A stretch of 37,129 nt of DNA. Origin: Candidatus Omnitrophota bacterium. GTDB taxonomy: Bacteria > Omnitrophota > Gorgyraeia > JABMRG01. The notes below the pieces were generated by a model, which worked only from the letters and a program-made list of their open reading frames with translations, did no database searches and was not told the DNA's origin. The stretch covers positions 1-37,129 of the forward strand of contig JABMQS010000067.1 in assembly GCA_013202525.1 (NCBI GenBank), in the 5' to 3' direction. Shown here one piece after another: positions 16,789 through 25,691 of this stretch. Each line of letters starts with the position of its first letter. Positions within the stretch are counted from its first letter, which is position 1. The position numbers were made by a program, and so were the translations under genes.

Positions 16789-18042
16789 TTATTGGTTCAT
16801 GCCCATCAAGAATTCAGCATTGGTCTTTGACTTCGAAAGCTTCTCAATTAGAAGCTGCATGGCCTCATCTGAAGGCAGATCATTGAGAACCTTGCGCAGT
16901 ATCCAGACGCGCTTTAGCTCCTCCGGATCCATCAGCAGCTCCTCTTTCCTGGTGTTGGAGCGCTTTATGTCGATAGCCGGATAGATCCTCTTCTGGAAGA
17001 GGTTTCTGTCGAGCTGAAGCTCCATGTTGCCTGTCCCTTTGAACTCCTCAAAGATGACCTCATCCATCCTGCTGCCTGTGTCTACCAGCGCTGTGGCGAT
17101 AATCGTAAGAGAACCCCCCTCTTCCACATTACGGGCAGCACCGAAGAAACGCTTCGGCTTATGCAGTGCGTTTGAATCGACACCGCCGGAAAGAATCTTC
17201 CCGCTATGCGGGACTACCGTATTATAGGCACGGGCAAGGCGTGTTATGCTGTCGAGCAGTATCAAAACATCCTTCTTATACTCCACGAGCCTTCTTGCCT
17301 TCTCAAGAACTATCTCTGCCACCTGCACATGCCTCTCCGCAGGCTCATCAAAGGTCGAGCTTATCACCTCTCCCTTTACGGAACGCTGCATATCAGTGAC
17401 CTCCTCAGGCCTCTCATCAATAAGCAGGACGATGAGTATGGTATCAGGATAATTCTGAGTAATGGCGTTGGCGATCTTCTGCATTATTATGGTCTTCCCA
17501 CTGTACGGTGGCGCTACTATAGCGCCGCGCTGGCCCTTGCCGATAGGAGTCAGAAGGTCCATCACCCTTGTTGTGGGATCCTTGGGATCGTGCTCAAGCA
17601 TAAACCTCTCCTCCGGATAGAGCGGGGTAAGGTTATCAAACAAGATCTTATACTTTGCCTTTTCAGGATCAGTGAAGTTTACCTTCTCCACTTTCAGCAG
17701 GGCAAAATACCTCTCACCTTCTTTTGGTGAACGGATCTGGCCATGTACCGTATCCCCGGTCCTTAGGTCAAACTTTCTTATCTGGCTCGGGGATACATAT
17801 ATATCATCCGGGCAGGGAAGATAATTATAATTTGGGGACCTTAAAAAACCGAACCCGTCCGGCAGGACTTCCAGGACACCCCCACCCGACATGACCTTCT
17901 CCTGCTTGGTCTGCGCCTGAAGTATCTTGAATATAAGCTCCTGTTTTTTTAGACCGGCTATGTTCTCGACATTGAGTTTTTTGGCGATCTCGGTCAACTC
18001 TATAACCTTCATCTTCTTTAATTCTACAGCATCTACTACCAT
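16789..18042 (-). CDS. rho: Transcription termination factor Rho
   Basis: [67 protein letters not shown]. Confidence 0.98.
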   Translation of the reverse strand: MVVDAVELKKMKVIELTEIAKKLNVENIAGLKKQELIFKILQAQTKQEKVMSGGGVLEVLPDGFGFLRSPNYNYLPCPDDIYVSPSQIRKFDLRTGDTVHGQIRSPKEGERYFALLKVEKVNFTDPEKAKYKILFDNLTPLYPEERFMLEHDPKDPTTRVMDLLTPIGKGQRGAIVAPPYSGKTIIMQKIANAITQNYPDTILIVLLIDERPEEVTDMQRSVKGEVISSTFDEPAERHVQVAEIVLEKARRLVEYKKDVLILLDSITRLARAYNTVVPHSGKILSGGVDSNALHKPKRFFGAARNVEEGGSLTIIATALVDTGSRMDEVIFEEFKGTGNMELQLDRNLFQKRIYPAIDIKRSNTRKEELLMDPEELKRVWILRKVLNDLPSDEAMQLLIEKLSKSKTNAEFLMGMNQ

Positions 18043-18653
18043 CTTTTTCCTCCTGTTTTTGTCTTTAACTCCATTGCTAAACCCCTGGTCTTCTTCTTCA
18101 ATTCATAGAGACCTCCGTTATTATCTATTATCCTATCCGCAAATGTCACCTTCCTAGAAAGCGGCATCTGAAATGTTATGCGCTTTATAGTATCGGCAGC
18201 TCTCATGCTCCTGTAATGCTGTGCGCGTTCAAGCTGCGTTGAGAGCGAGCATGAGACCACCACCAGCCAATCGCACTCCTTGTGAAGGCCCGCCTCGATC
18301 AACAGCGGGGCATCAATAATAATGAAGGCCTTGTTGTCCTTTCTATATATCGCTGCTATCTTTCTCCTTATGCTGAGTGAAACAACCGGATGCACTACCC
18401 TGCATAAGATATCCAGGTTCTTGCGGCTGCTAAAGACCTTCTCCGCAAGGGCCTGCCTGTCGACGCTGCCATTCTTATCAAGTATACCCCTGCCAAAAAC
18501 AGAGACTATGGTCCTGTAGGCCGGATATCCCCTGGTCAAGGCCCTGTGCGCAATCCTGTCAGCGTCTATCAGATGAGCTCTCAGGTGATCTGCCAAATAT
18601 TTACAGACAGTGGACTTGCCCGTTCCTAAACTTCCTGTAATACCTATGATCAT
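18036..18653 (-). CDS. coaE: Dephospho-CoA kinase
   Basis: [39 protein letters not shown]. Confidence 0.93.
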   Translation of the reverse strand: MIIGITGSLGTGKSTVCKYLADHLRAHLIDADRIAHRALTRGYPAYRTIVSVFGRGILDKNGSVDRQALAEKVFSSRKNLDILCRVVHPVVSLSIRRKIAAIYRKDNKAFIIIDAPLLIEAGLHKECDWLVVVSCSLSTQLERAQHYRSMRAADTIKRITFQMPLSRKVTFADRIIDNNGGLYELKKKTRGLAMELKTKTGGKRW

Positions 18654-20032
18654 TTTTTGGCTTTTAGCTTTTCGTATATCCGTGTATACTCTTGCGCAGA
18701 CTTATCCCACGAAAAATCATACCCTGCTATCTTAGTGATCAACCTCTGCCATCCGGGGCCATCCTTATGTGCCTCGACCGCCCGCTTGATAGCGCCCAAG
18801 AGCTCCTGCGGCTCTGCCTTTTCAAAGAGAAATCCGTTTCCGTCGCCCGTCTTCGCATCATATTCAAATACAGTATCGGCCAGGCCGCCTGTCTTTCTCG
18901 CAACCGGCACAGCCCCGTATTTAAAACTTATCAGCTGGCCCAGGCCGCAAGGCTCATAACGCGATGGCATAAGAAACATATCCGAGGCAGCGTAGATCTT
19001 CTGTGCCAGGGCAGCGTCAAAGCACAGGTTTATAGAAATCTTGCTGTTACCCCTTGAGGCGATCTCCTCAAAGATCTTGTGATACCTCTCCTCGCCTGTG
19101 CCAAGAAGTATAAAACCTATGTCCATGCCGCACAGCTCATCCATAACCTCTGCCAGGATATCATACCCCTTCTGATATGCAAGCCTTCCTACGGTGCCTA
19201 TTAAAGGCGCGCCTGCTGCGGTCTTCATTCCCATGTCGGCCAGGAGCCTCTCTTTGTTGGTGCATTTCCCTTCGATGGATGAGGGTGAATACTTCTCATA
19301 GATCAACGCATCCTTTGCCGGGTCCCATAACTCATAGTCTATTCCATTCAGTACGCCGTAGAGGTCTGCGCTTCTTGCCTTTAGTATGCCCTCCATGCCA
19401 CAACCATATTCTTTGGTCTGGATCTCCTTTGCATACGTAGGGCTCACCGCAGTAATGGCATCCGAAAAGACGAGTCCACCCTTTAACAGGCTGAACTTTC
19501 CATAGTATTCCAACCCGTCTATGCTGAAGAGGGCTCTATCCAGGCCTGTCTTATCGAACTCAGATTCTTCAAAACTGCCTGTATAGGCAAGATTGTGTAT
19601 GGTAAAGAGCGTCCTTGTATCCTTAAAGAATGGATCATCCTTATAGACGGTCTTGAGGTATACCGGTATCAAGCCTGTCTGCCAGTCATTGCAGTGAATA
19701 ATATCAGGCCTAAAGCCCTCACTCTTCATGAGCTCAAGCGTCTGCCTGCAATAGAACATAAAGCGCTCGAGGTTATCCGGATAGTCACCCTTTTCATCGC
19801 CGTATATACCATCGCGCATATAGAGCTCATCGTTTCTGATGAGATGGACCTTTATCGCCTCTCCGATTACAGCGGAGTCTGATTCCTCCTTTACCATCTT
19901 GTATTTGGGAAGGGCGACCCTGACCTGGTGCCCTTCGTGTTCAAGGGCTATTGGCAAGGCACCTGCCACATCTGCCAATCCACCTGTCTTGGCAAAAGGT
20001 ACGACTTCACTTGAGCAAAATAATATATTCAT
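18650..20032 (-). CDS. glgA: Glycogen (starch) synthase
   Basis: MNILFCSSEVVPFAKTGGLADVAGALPIAL, HCNDWQTGLIPVYLK, PSRYEPCGLGQLISFKYGAVPVARKTGGLADTV. Confidence 0.97.
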   Translation of the reverse strand: MNILFCSSEVVPFAKTGGLADVAGALPIALEHEGHQVRVALPKYKMVKEESDSAVIGEAIKVHLIRNDELYMRDGIYGDEKGDYPDNLERFMFYCRQTLELMKSEGFRPDIIHCNDWQTGLIPVYLKTVYKDDPFFKDTRTLFTIHNLAYTGSFEESEFDKTGLDRALFSIDGLEYYGKFSLLKGGLVFSDAITAVSPTYAKEIQTKEYGCGMEGILKARSADLYGVLNGIDYELWDPAKDALIYEKYSPSSIEGKCTNKERLLADMGMKTAAGAPLIGTVGRLAYQKGYDILAEVMDELCGMDIGFILLGTGEERYHKIFEEIASRGNSKISINLCFDAALAQKIYAASDMFLMPSRYEPCGLGQLISFKYGAVPVARKTGGLADTVFEYDAKTGDGNGFLFEKAEPQELLGAIKRAVEAHKDGPGWQRLITKIAGYDFSWDKSAQEYTRIYEKLKAKK

Positions 20033-20037
20033 TTTAT

Positions 20038-20072
20038 AGGTTATAGGTTTTAGGTGTTAGGTTCTAAGTTTC
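20038..20072. repeat. Period-7 tandem repeat (AGGTTAT AGGTTTT AGGTGTT AGGTTCT AAGTTTC) in the polA-glgA gap
   Basis: Five 7-mers of the same family as 14586-14620; overlaps the polA stop codon (CTA at 20064-20066) and reaches to within 5 nt of the glgA ATG. Confidence 0.82.
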
Positions 20073-22721
20073 GAGCCAGTTTTTACCGGAGGTTATATTG
20101 ACCTTTATGGGTACCTTGAGCTCAAGTACCTCCTCCATATGCCTCTTTACGATATCGGTTATCAAGTCAAGTTCTTTTTTTGGCAGATCGAATACAAGCT
20201 CATCGTGGACCTGCAGGACCATCTTGCCCTTGCATCCCTTCTTCTTAAGATCGGAATAAATATTTATCATAGCCATCTTTATGATATCTGCCGCAGAACC
20301 CTGTATCGGTGTATTGATGGCCGTCCTCTCCGCAAACATCCTGATATTCTGATTCTGCGAATTGATCTCGGGTATATACCGCCTGCGTTTGAGCATGGTA
20401 AGGACATAACCTTCTTCCCTTGCAAATTCGATCTGGCTCTTCATATACTCGTTGACCTTTGGATACCTCATAAAATAGGCATCTATAAAACCCTTTGCAA
20501 CCTCAGGCGTGATGCCCAGCTCCTTGGAAAGACCATAGGGGCTCATGCCGTATATTATCCCAAAATTGACTGTCTTTGCCTGAGAGCGCATCTCGTCGGT
20601 CACATCCCCTTCTTTGCAGTCAAAGATAAGCGAGGCCGTATACGTATGTATATCGATATCCTCCTTAAAGGCCTTTATCAGGACCTCATCCTCTGAAAGA
20701 TGCGCCAGTATGCGCAGCTCTATCTGCGAATAGTCCGAAGAGAGTATCAGTCCATTCTTAAACGATGATATAAAGGCCTTCCTGATGCTTCTGCCCATCT
20801 CGGTCCTGATCGGTATATTCTGCAGGTTTGGGTCAGAGGAACTCAACCTTCCGGTAGCAGTCACTGTCTGGTTAAAGGAGGTATGAACCTTCTTTGTCCC
20901 GGGGTTTATAAGCTCCGGCAGCGCATCTACATATGTTGACTTAAGCTTGGACAGCTCCCTGTAATCCAGCAAGGCCTTAGGCAGGGGATGTTCCTGGGCC
21001 AGTCTGTTCAACACCTCAACATCCGTGGATATGCCGGTCTTTGTCCTCTTTATGATCGGCAGCTTAAGCCTCTCAAAGAGGATCTCACTCAACTGCTTGG
21101 GTGAGTTTATATTAAACTCGGATCCTGCCATCTCATAGATCTGTTTGCTTAAACGGAGGAGCTTGCCTGATATCTTTTTTGACATATCCTTTAAGAACTT
21201 CTTATCTATAGCCACTCCCATAAACTCCATCCCTGAGAGAGACTCTATCAGGGGGATCTCGATCTCGCAAAAGAGGTCATCTAAACCCTTTTTCCCAAGG
21301 GCCTTCTCCAATACCCGCTTAAGCATGAATGTGACATCGCTGTCCTGGCAGCAGTAACGGGATATATCGGCAATATCCACCTCTGCCATCGTGATCTTTG
21401 CCTTGCCCTTTCCGATCAACTCCGAGATCGGAGTCATGCTATAGCCGAGGTGTTCAAACGCGATATCAGCGAGGTTATGATTCAGCTTGGAGGGGTTTAA
21501 GAGGTAAGAGGCTACCATGGTATCAAATGAGATGCCCTTAAGCTCTATACCCAGATTTTTAAGCAAGACCTCTTCGTATTTTATATTCTGGCCGATCTTC
21601 CTGATATTTTTGTCTTCAAAGAGGCCTTTAAGTTTTGACAGGATGTAATCCTTATCTGAAAAAGCCTCCGGCTTTTTGACAAAACTGATATAACTGGCCT
21701 GGCCTTCTTTGAAACAGAACGAGACTCCTACCGGCTCACAGCTCATCGGGTCTGTACCCGTGGTCTCAAAATCAAATGCCCATTCCTTGTGCTGCTTCAG
21801 GGAAGCTGTCAATCCATCAAGCTCTTTTCTTGTGGCAATGACCTTATACCTTCCTTCTATAGACTTTGAGGGCGCAAACTGCTCTACGAGCCTCTTAAAC
21901 TCCATCTCCTTGAAGATCTCGAGCAGTTTCTCGTCGTCAGGCTCTGTCATCTTCATCTTATCAAAATCTATATCTATATCCACTTCTGTATCGATGGTGG
22001 CCAGCTCTCTGCTTAGGTTTGCCTTTTCTAGATTCTCTTTGATCATCTTCTTCTTTGCCTGGCTCTTCAGTTCATCTATATGCTCGATGAGGTTATCCAG
22101 GCTCCTGTATTTGCAGATCAGCTCAGTAGCGGTCTTTTCACCTATGCCCGGGACGCCGGGGATATTATCCGAGGCATCACCCATAAGCGCCATGATATCC
22201 ACCACTGCCTCGGGCCCTACCCCATACTTCTGTTTCACCTTGTTCACATCATATATGAGGCCTTCCTTATGCGTGGAATAGACCTTGATATGCTCTGATA
22301 CCAGCTGAAGGGCATCCTTGTCACCGGTCACAATAAATGTATCAATCTTCTTCGCAGCCGACCTGGTAGCAACGGTTCCGATTATATCGTCCGCCTCAAA
22401 ACCCTGCTTCTCGTATATGGGTATATTGTAGGCCTCAACCGTCTTCTTTATAATGGGCATCTGCATAACCAGGTCATCCGGCATGGGCTTTCGGTGTATC
22501 TTGTATTTCTCATATCTTTCATGCCTGAAGGTCGGGCCCTTTAGATCAAAGGAGACCGCAAGGTAATCCGGAGACTCTGACTTAATGAGCTTATTCATCA
22601 TGCTCACAAACCCGTAGACAGCATTGGTCGGAAAACCCTTGGAGTTGGCAAGTGCCCTTATTGCATAATATGCACGATAGCAGAATGAGTTGCCATCGAT
22701 TAGAAAAAGTCTCTGCTTCAT
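20064..22721 (-). CDS. polA: DNA polymerase I (5'-3' exo, 3'-5' exo and polymerase domains)
   Basis: 5' nuclease region (LIDGNSFCYRAYYAI, GDKDALQLV), exonuclease AFDFETTGTDP, polymerase DYSQIELRILAHLS and VLQVHDELVFDLP. Confidence 0.98.
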   Translation of the reverse strand: MKQRLFLIDGNSFCYRAYYAIRALANSKGFPTNAVYGFVSMMNKLIKSESPDYLAVSFDLKGPTFRHERYEKYKIHRKPMPDDLVMQMPIIKKTVEAYNIPIYEKQGFEADDIIGTVATRSAAKKIDTFIVTGDKDALQLVSEHIKVYSTHKEGLIYDVNKVKQKYGVGPEAVVDIMALMGDASDNIPGVPGIGEKTATELICKYRSLDNLIEHIDELKSQAKKKMIKENLEKANLSRELATIDTEVDIDIDFDKMKMTEPDDEKLLEIFKEMEFKRLVEQFAPSKSIEGRYKVIATRKELDGLTASLKQHKEWAFDFETTGTDPMSCEPVGVSFCFKEGQASYISFVKKPEAFSDKDYILSKLKGLFEDKNIRKIGQNIKYEEVLLKNLGIELKGISFDTMVASYLLNPSKLNHNLADIAFEHLGYSMTPISELIGKGKAKITMAEVDIADISRYCCQDSDVTFMLKRVLEKALGKKGLDDLFCEIEIPLIESLSGMEFMGVAIDKKFLKDMSKKISGKLLRLSKQIYEMAGSEFNINSPKQLSEILFERLKLPIIKRTKTGISTDVEVLNRLAQEHPLPKALLDYRELSKLKSTYVDALPELINPGTKKVHTSFNQTVTATGRLSSSDPNLQNIPIRTEMGRSIRKAFISSFKNGLILSSDYSQIELRILAHLSEDEVLIKAFKEDIDIHTYTASLIFDCKEGDVTDEMRSQAKTVNFGIIYGMSPYGLSKELGITPEVAKGFIDAYFMRYPKVNEYMKSQIEFAREEGYVLTMLKRRRYIPEINSQNQNIRMFAERTAINTPIQGSAADIIKMAMINIYSDLKKKGCKGKMVLQVHDELVFDLPKKELDLITDIVKRHMEEVLELKVPIKVNITSGKNWLET

Positions 22722-22773
22722 ATTATTGGAAATTAGTTAGTGGAAAGGTACAGCGGCAAGATAGTTGCTTTTA

Positions 22774-23547
22774 CTACAAACGTTCCCGTTTACCAGTGGC
22801 GATATCTTCTATATTCTTGCCTTGTTCATCCAATGCTTCGGAAAGCTCGGATAAATCATAAGTAGCCTTAACAAACCATTCGATCTTATCCTTGCTATAG
22901 GGATATACCTTATAACAAAGGCCGTAAAGATTTTCCGCCCCTTTATAATCTCCCAGCTGGCATTTCCTCTGTGCCTGTTCTAAGAAATACTTTACAGCCA
23001 GGCTGTCTACGCGGTCGCGGCGCATATCATACTCAGCTATGATATCAGCCATCTCAACCTTTATCTTCTCGGTCTTCGTGCGCGCCTCTATTATGCTCTG
23101 CTGTATGACCGAACTCTCCAGATAAAGCTTTGCCGGTTCAAAGCCAGGGTCTATCTCAAAGATCTTCTGAAAATATTTTATCGCCCCAAGGTAATCCGCA
23201 ACCTTATAAGCCTCTACGCCCTTAATATAGTATTCGTTTAAGATGATGATCTTTTCTTCAGCGGCCTTTATCTTCTTACCTGACCGCGCTATCTTAAGCT
23301 GGGACTCTTTTATCTCAAGCTGGGCCTGCTGTATCTCTTTCTGTGCAACGCTTGTCTCCTTTGAAAGTCCGCCCTCTGCCGCCAGTGACCTGGCCTGGGC
23401 CTGCTGTATCTTAGAGGCCGCAATAGCCCTTGCTTTCTGTATCGAATAGTCCAGAGAAACAGGCTTGGCTTCTTCCTGGGATAAGGCAGGTACTGCCTGT
23501 GATAAGATAACTCCTGCTATAAGTGCTGCACAGATAAAGGCTTTCAC
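22774..23547 (-). CDS. Secreted coiled-coil/TPR-like protein
   Basis: With a GTG start at 23545-23547 (GGAG 6 nt upstream) the N-terminus reads MKAFICAALIAGVILSQAVPALS, a clean signal peptide; then Gln/Lys-rich helices and YYIKGVEAYKVADYLGAIKYFQKIFEIDPGF TPR units. The ORF track start (23583) is too far upstream. Confidence 0.75.
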   Translation of the reverse strand: MKAFICAALIAGVILSQAVPALSQEEAKPVSLDYSIQKARAIAASKIQQAQARSLAAEGGLSKETSVAQKEIQQAQLEIKESQLKIARSGKKIKAAEEKIIILNEYYIKGVEAYKVADYLGAIKYFQKIFEIDPGFEPAKLYLESSVIQQSIIEARTKTEKIKVEMADIIAEYDMRRDRVDSLAVKYFLEQAQRKCQLGDYKGAENLYGLCYKVYPYSKDKIEWFVKATYDLSELSEALDEQGKNIEDIATGKRERL

Positions 23548-23574
23548 GCTTATCTCCATTCTATTTTTAAATAT

Positions 23575-23603
23575 AATATACACAAATTAGCTGTTTTTGT
23601 CAA
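23575..23603 (-). promoter_or_regulatory. Sigma70-type promoter (TTGACA-17 bp-TATATT)
   Basis: Minus strand TTGACA (23603-23598), 17-nt spacer AAAACAGCTAATTTGTG, TATATT (23580-23575); AT-rich tract just upstream; SD and GTG start about 20-30 nt downstream. Confidence 0.75.
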
Positions 23604-23630
23604 GTATATATATACTATATATATAAAAAA

Positions 23631-24248
23631 TTACTGGGGCGCGAGTTTATATTTCTTTATCAGGGCCTTGAGCTCAGAGGCGGTATCCTGCGTCTTCGAC
23701 AGAAGCAGTTTTGCCTTCATAAGGTCTATGGGCTCGCGCTCAAGCTCACCCTTTAACGCCCCTAATGTCTCATCCATCAGGCTTAATACTTCAAGGTTCT
23801 CCTGGCCCATGTCCCTGAGGCTTTTGGTAAGAGTGTTTATTGCGCCTGCTAAGCTCTGGAGCTCATCGCCTTTTCGCAGCTTCACCTCTAACGTATGGTC
23901 CCCTTCCGCAATGCCTCTTATGATATTCTCCAGCCTGTACCATGGGCCCGCAACGCGGTGTGAGAGTATAATACCAAACCATACCGCGATCGGTACCATA
24001 AGCGCGGTCGACAGGAAGAGCTTTGTGTAGGCACTGCCCAGGACAGCCGTAAGCCTGCCCTGCGGATAGACATTGGCCAGCTTCTCAGAAAGATATGGGA
24101 ATGTGGCAAAATAGACCACGCCGCATGACAGGATAGCGGTCAGGAATATAAAGAATAATATGGTCCCTGTATACTTGAACTGAAAAGCCCTCTTTATAAT
24201 ATATTGTTTTCTCTTCCTGCTAATCATATCTACAGCTCCTTCCTCCAT
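23631..24248 (-). CDS. Two-TM HAMP-domain protein lacking an output domain
   Basis: TM helices ILFFIFLTAILSCGVVYFA and LFLSTALMVPIAVWFGIIL, then HRVAGPWYRLENIIRGIAEGDHTLEVKLRKGDELQSLAGAINTLTKSL (HAMP); about 60 helical residues follow, no kinase, MCP or GGDEF. Confidence 0.8.
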   Translation of the reverse strand: MEEGAVDMISRKRKQYIIKRAFQFKYTGTILFFIFLTAILSCGVVYFATFPYLSEKLANVYPQGRLTAVLGSAYTKLFLSTALMVPIAVWFGIILSHRVAGPWYRLENIIRGIAEGDHTLEVKLRKGDELQSLAGAINTLTKSLRDMGQENLEVLSLMDETLGALKGELEREPIDLMKAKLLLSKTQDTASELKALIKKYKLAPQ

Positions 24249-25219
24249 AAGGTCAAAGACCTTATTACCTCAAGATCAACGCTGCCCTTAGAGCAGCCCT
24301 GGCCGATAAGCATTATCGCTTCCTTAAGCGGCATGTAACGAGTCGGTTTGCCGTCTATCGCGGTCACCAGATCCCCTTTTACAAGTCCCTGATGCGCTGC
24401 CTGAGAGCTGGCCTTTACATCGGCAATAGTAAGGCCGCCCTCTCTCATGACCAACGAAAAACCTATATCTGCAATATTGCCGGCGTCGGCCTTGCCAGAG
24501 AGTTCAGGCTTAATGATCACATCTCTCTCGACCACAAGCACTATCTCGGGCGAGGGATTATCGAGAATGGTCCTGCATACAGCATCCAGCTCCATATAAC
24601 CGGTCAGTTTTCCCCACAGCGAGTAGATGAGATCGCCTTTTTCTATGCCTGCGCGCTCGGCAGCAGAATGCGGCAATACCTGGCGCACCTTTGGCATCTC
24701 ATTTTCAGAGACCAGCAGGAGGCCTGTTGCCGCACTGAGCTTCTCCTCTGCCTTGGGTGAGATCTCCTCTGCCAGCTGCGGTGCATAGACCTTGCCCGAT
24801 TCTTTAAACAGGGCCTGCTTCCTGGCAATATCGTCCCTCAACTGCTTATCAGGACGCCTCAGTAATACGGCGCGCAGGTTTATAAACTTATCCTGCGCCT
24901 CTTTATAGTCGGGGTTTAACTGATAGGCCTTTTTGTAGTAGGAGTAGGCCTTCATGATGTTGCCTTTTTGCTGATGGTAATCCCCCAGTTTTAGGAGATT
25001 CTGCTCCCGCCTGTCATAGAGGATGTCCTTTATCTTCTCCCGCCTTATCTCCTTCTCCCCGTCGACAGTGCTCAAGGTGATCCTATCAAAATAGTTTTCA
25101 ACCACTATCCCCTTCTCTTCATTACCGTCCTTCATAAATACGGTATCTGCATATGAAAAAGAGGTTATGGCTAATACGCATACCAAAACAGATATATATA
25201 CCTTGATGTCTCTGTGCAT
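24230..25219 (-). CDS. Secreted TPR protein with two PDZ domains, no protease domain
   Basis: Signal peptide; DTVFMKDGNEEKGIVVENYFDRITL N-terminal module; TPR YSYYKKAYQLNPDYKEAQ; PDZ-like VLPHSAAERAGIEKGDLIYSL and VKASSQAAHQGLVKGDLVTAIDG. Confidence 0.8.
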   Translation of the reverse strand: MHRDIKVYISVLVCVLAITSFSYADTVFMKDGNEEKGIVVENYFDRITLSTVDGEKEIRREKIKDILYDRREQNLLKLGDYHQQKGNIMKAYSYYKKAYQLNPDYKEAQDKFINLRAVLLRRPDKQLRDDIARKQALFKESGKVYAPQLAEEISPKAEEKLSAATGLLLVSENEMPKVRQVLPHSAAERAGIEKGDLIYSLWGKLTGYMELDAVCRTILDNPSPEIVLVVERDVIIKPELSGKADAGNIADIGFSLVMREGGLTIADVKASSQAAHQGLVKGDLVTAIDGKPTRYMPLKEAIMLIGQGCSKGSVDLEVIRSLTLWRKEL

Positions 25220-25240
25220 AGTTTCTCTTTCGATGTTCCA

Positions 25241-25264
25241 AACCCAGCACTTATTTGCTGGTTC
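25241..25264. repeat. Small stem-loop AACCCAGCA-CTTATT-TGCTGGTT
   Basis: AACC(C)AGCA pairs with TGCTGGTT upstream of the PDZ gene. Confidence 0.55.
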
Positions 25265-25290
25265 TGCGCGTGCACTTCAAATAATTGTTG

Positions 25291-25353
25291 GGTAAATTCG
25301 GCCTTACAGCTTATGTCAGCCTTCGGCTTACATAAGCTGTGGCCTCATTTACC
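25291..25353. repeat. Long hairpin between the HTH-TM gene and the PDZ gene
   Basis: GGTAAATTCGGCCTTACAGCTTATGTCAGCC-TTC-GGCTTACATAAGCTGTGGCCTCATTTACC is near-palindromic with 3-nt loop TTC; overlaps the HTH-TM stop codon. Confidence 0.8.
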
Positions 25354-25681
25354 TGATTGACCTGGCAATAAGATAGATCAGGATCGCAACCAATACAGCT
25401 GCGGCTATATAAAAATCGTTGAAATACAAGGAGTCCCTGATCCGTGAGATATAACCCTCCTTGCCTGAAGGCTGTCTTGAATTCTTGCCGGACTCCGAAA
25501 GCCCTGCCTTTGACTGCCCGGACTTCTTGATCGAAAGGATCTGCTCTTCCTTGAATCTGAGATACATTCCGCCGATCTGGTAAGCGGGGATATCACCCTT
25601 CTTGACAAGACGGCGCACCTCTTCCTCAGAGAGCCCCAGGGAATCTGCTGCCTCTTTAAGTGTAAGTAATTTATCTACCAT
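25349..25681 (-). CDS. Excisionase-type (HTH_17/MerR-like) DNA-binding protein with C-terminal membrane anchor
   Basis: LLTLKEAADSLGLSEEEVRRLVKKGDIPAYQIGGMYLRFKEEQI is a classic helix-turn-helix 17 motif; C-terminal FYIAAAVLVAILIYLIARSIR is a single TM helix. Confidence 0.85.
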   Translation of the reverse strand: MVDKLLTLKEAADSLGLSEEEVRRLVKKGDIPAYQIGGMYLRFKEEQILSIKKSGQSKAGLSESGKNSRQPSGKEGYISRIRDSLYFNDFYIAAAVLVAILIYLIARSIR

Positions 25682-25691
25682 ATGAACCTTA

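Noticed and set aside
22774-23583. ORF-track start at 23583 (GTG) for the coiled-coil protein
   Set aside because: It lies within the -10/spacer of the promoter; the GTG at 23547 with an SD and signal peptide is better supported.
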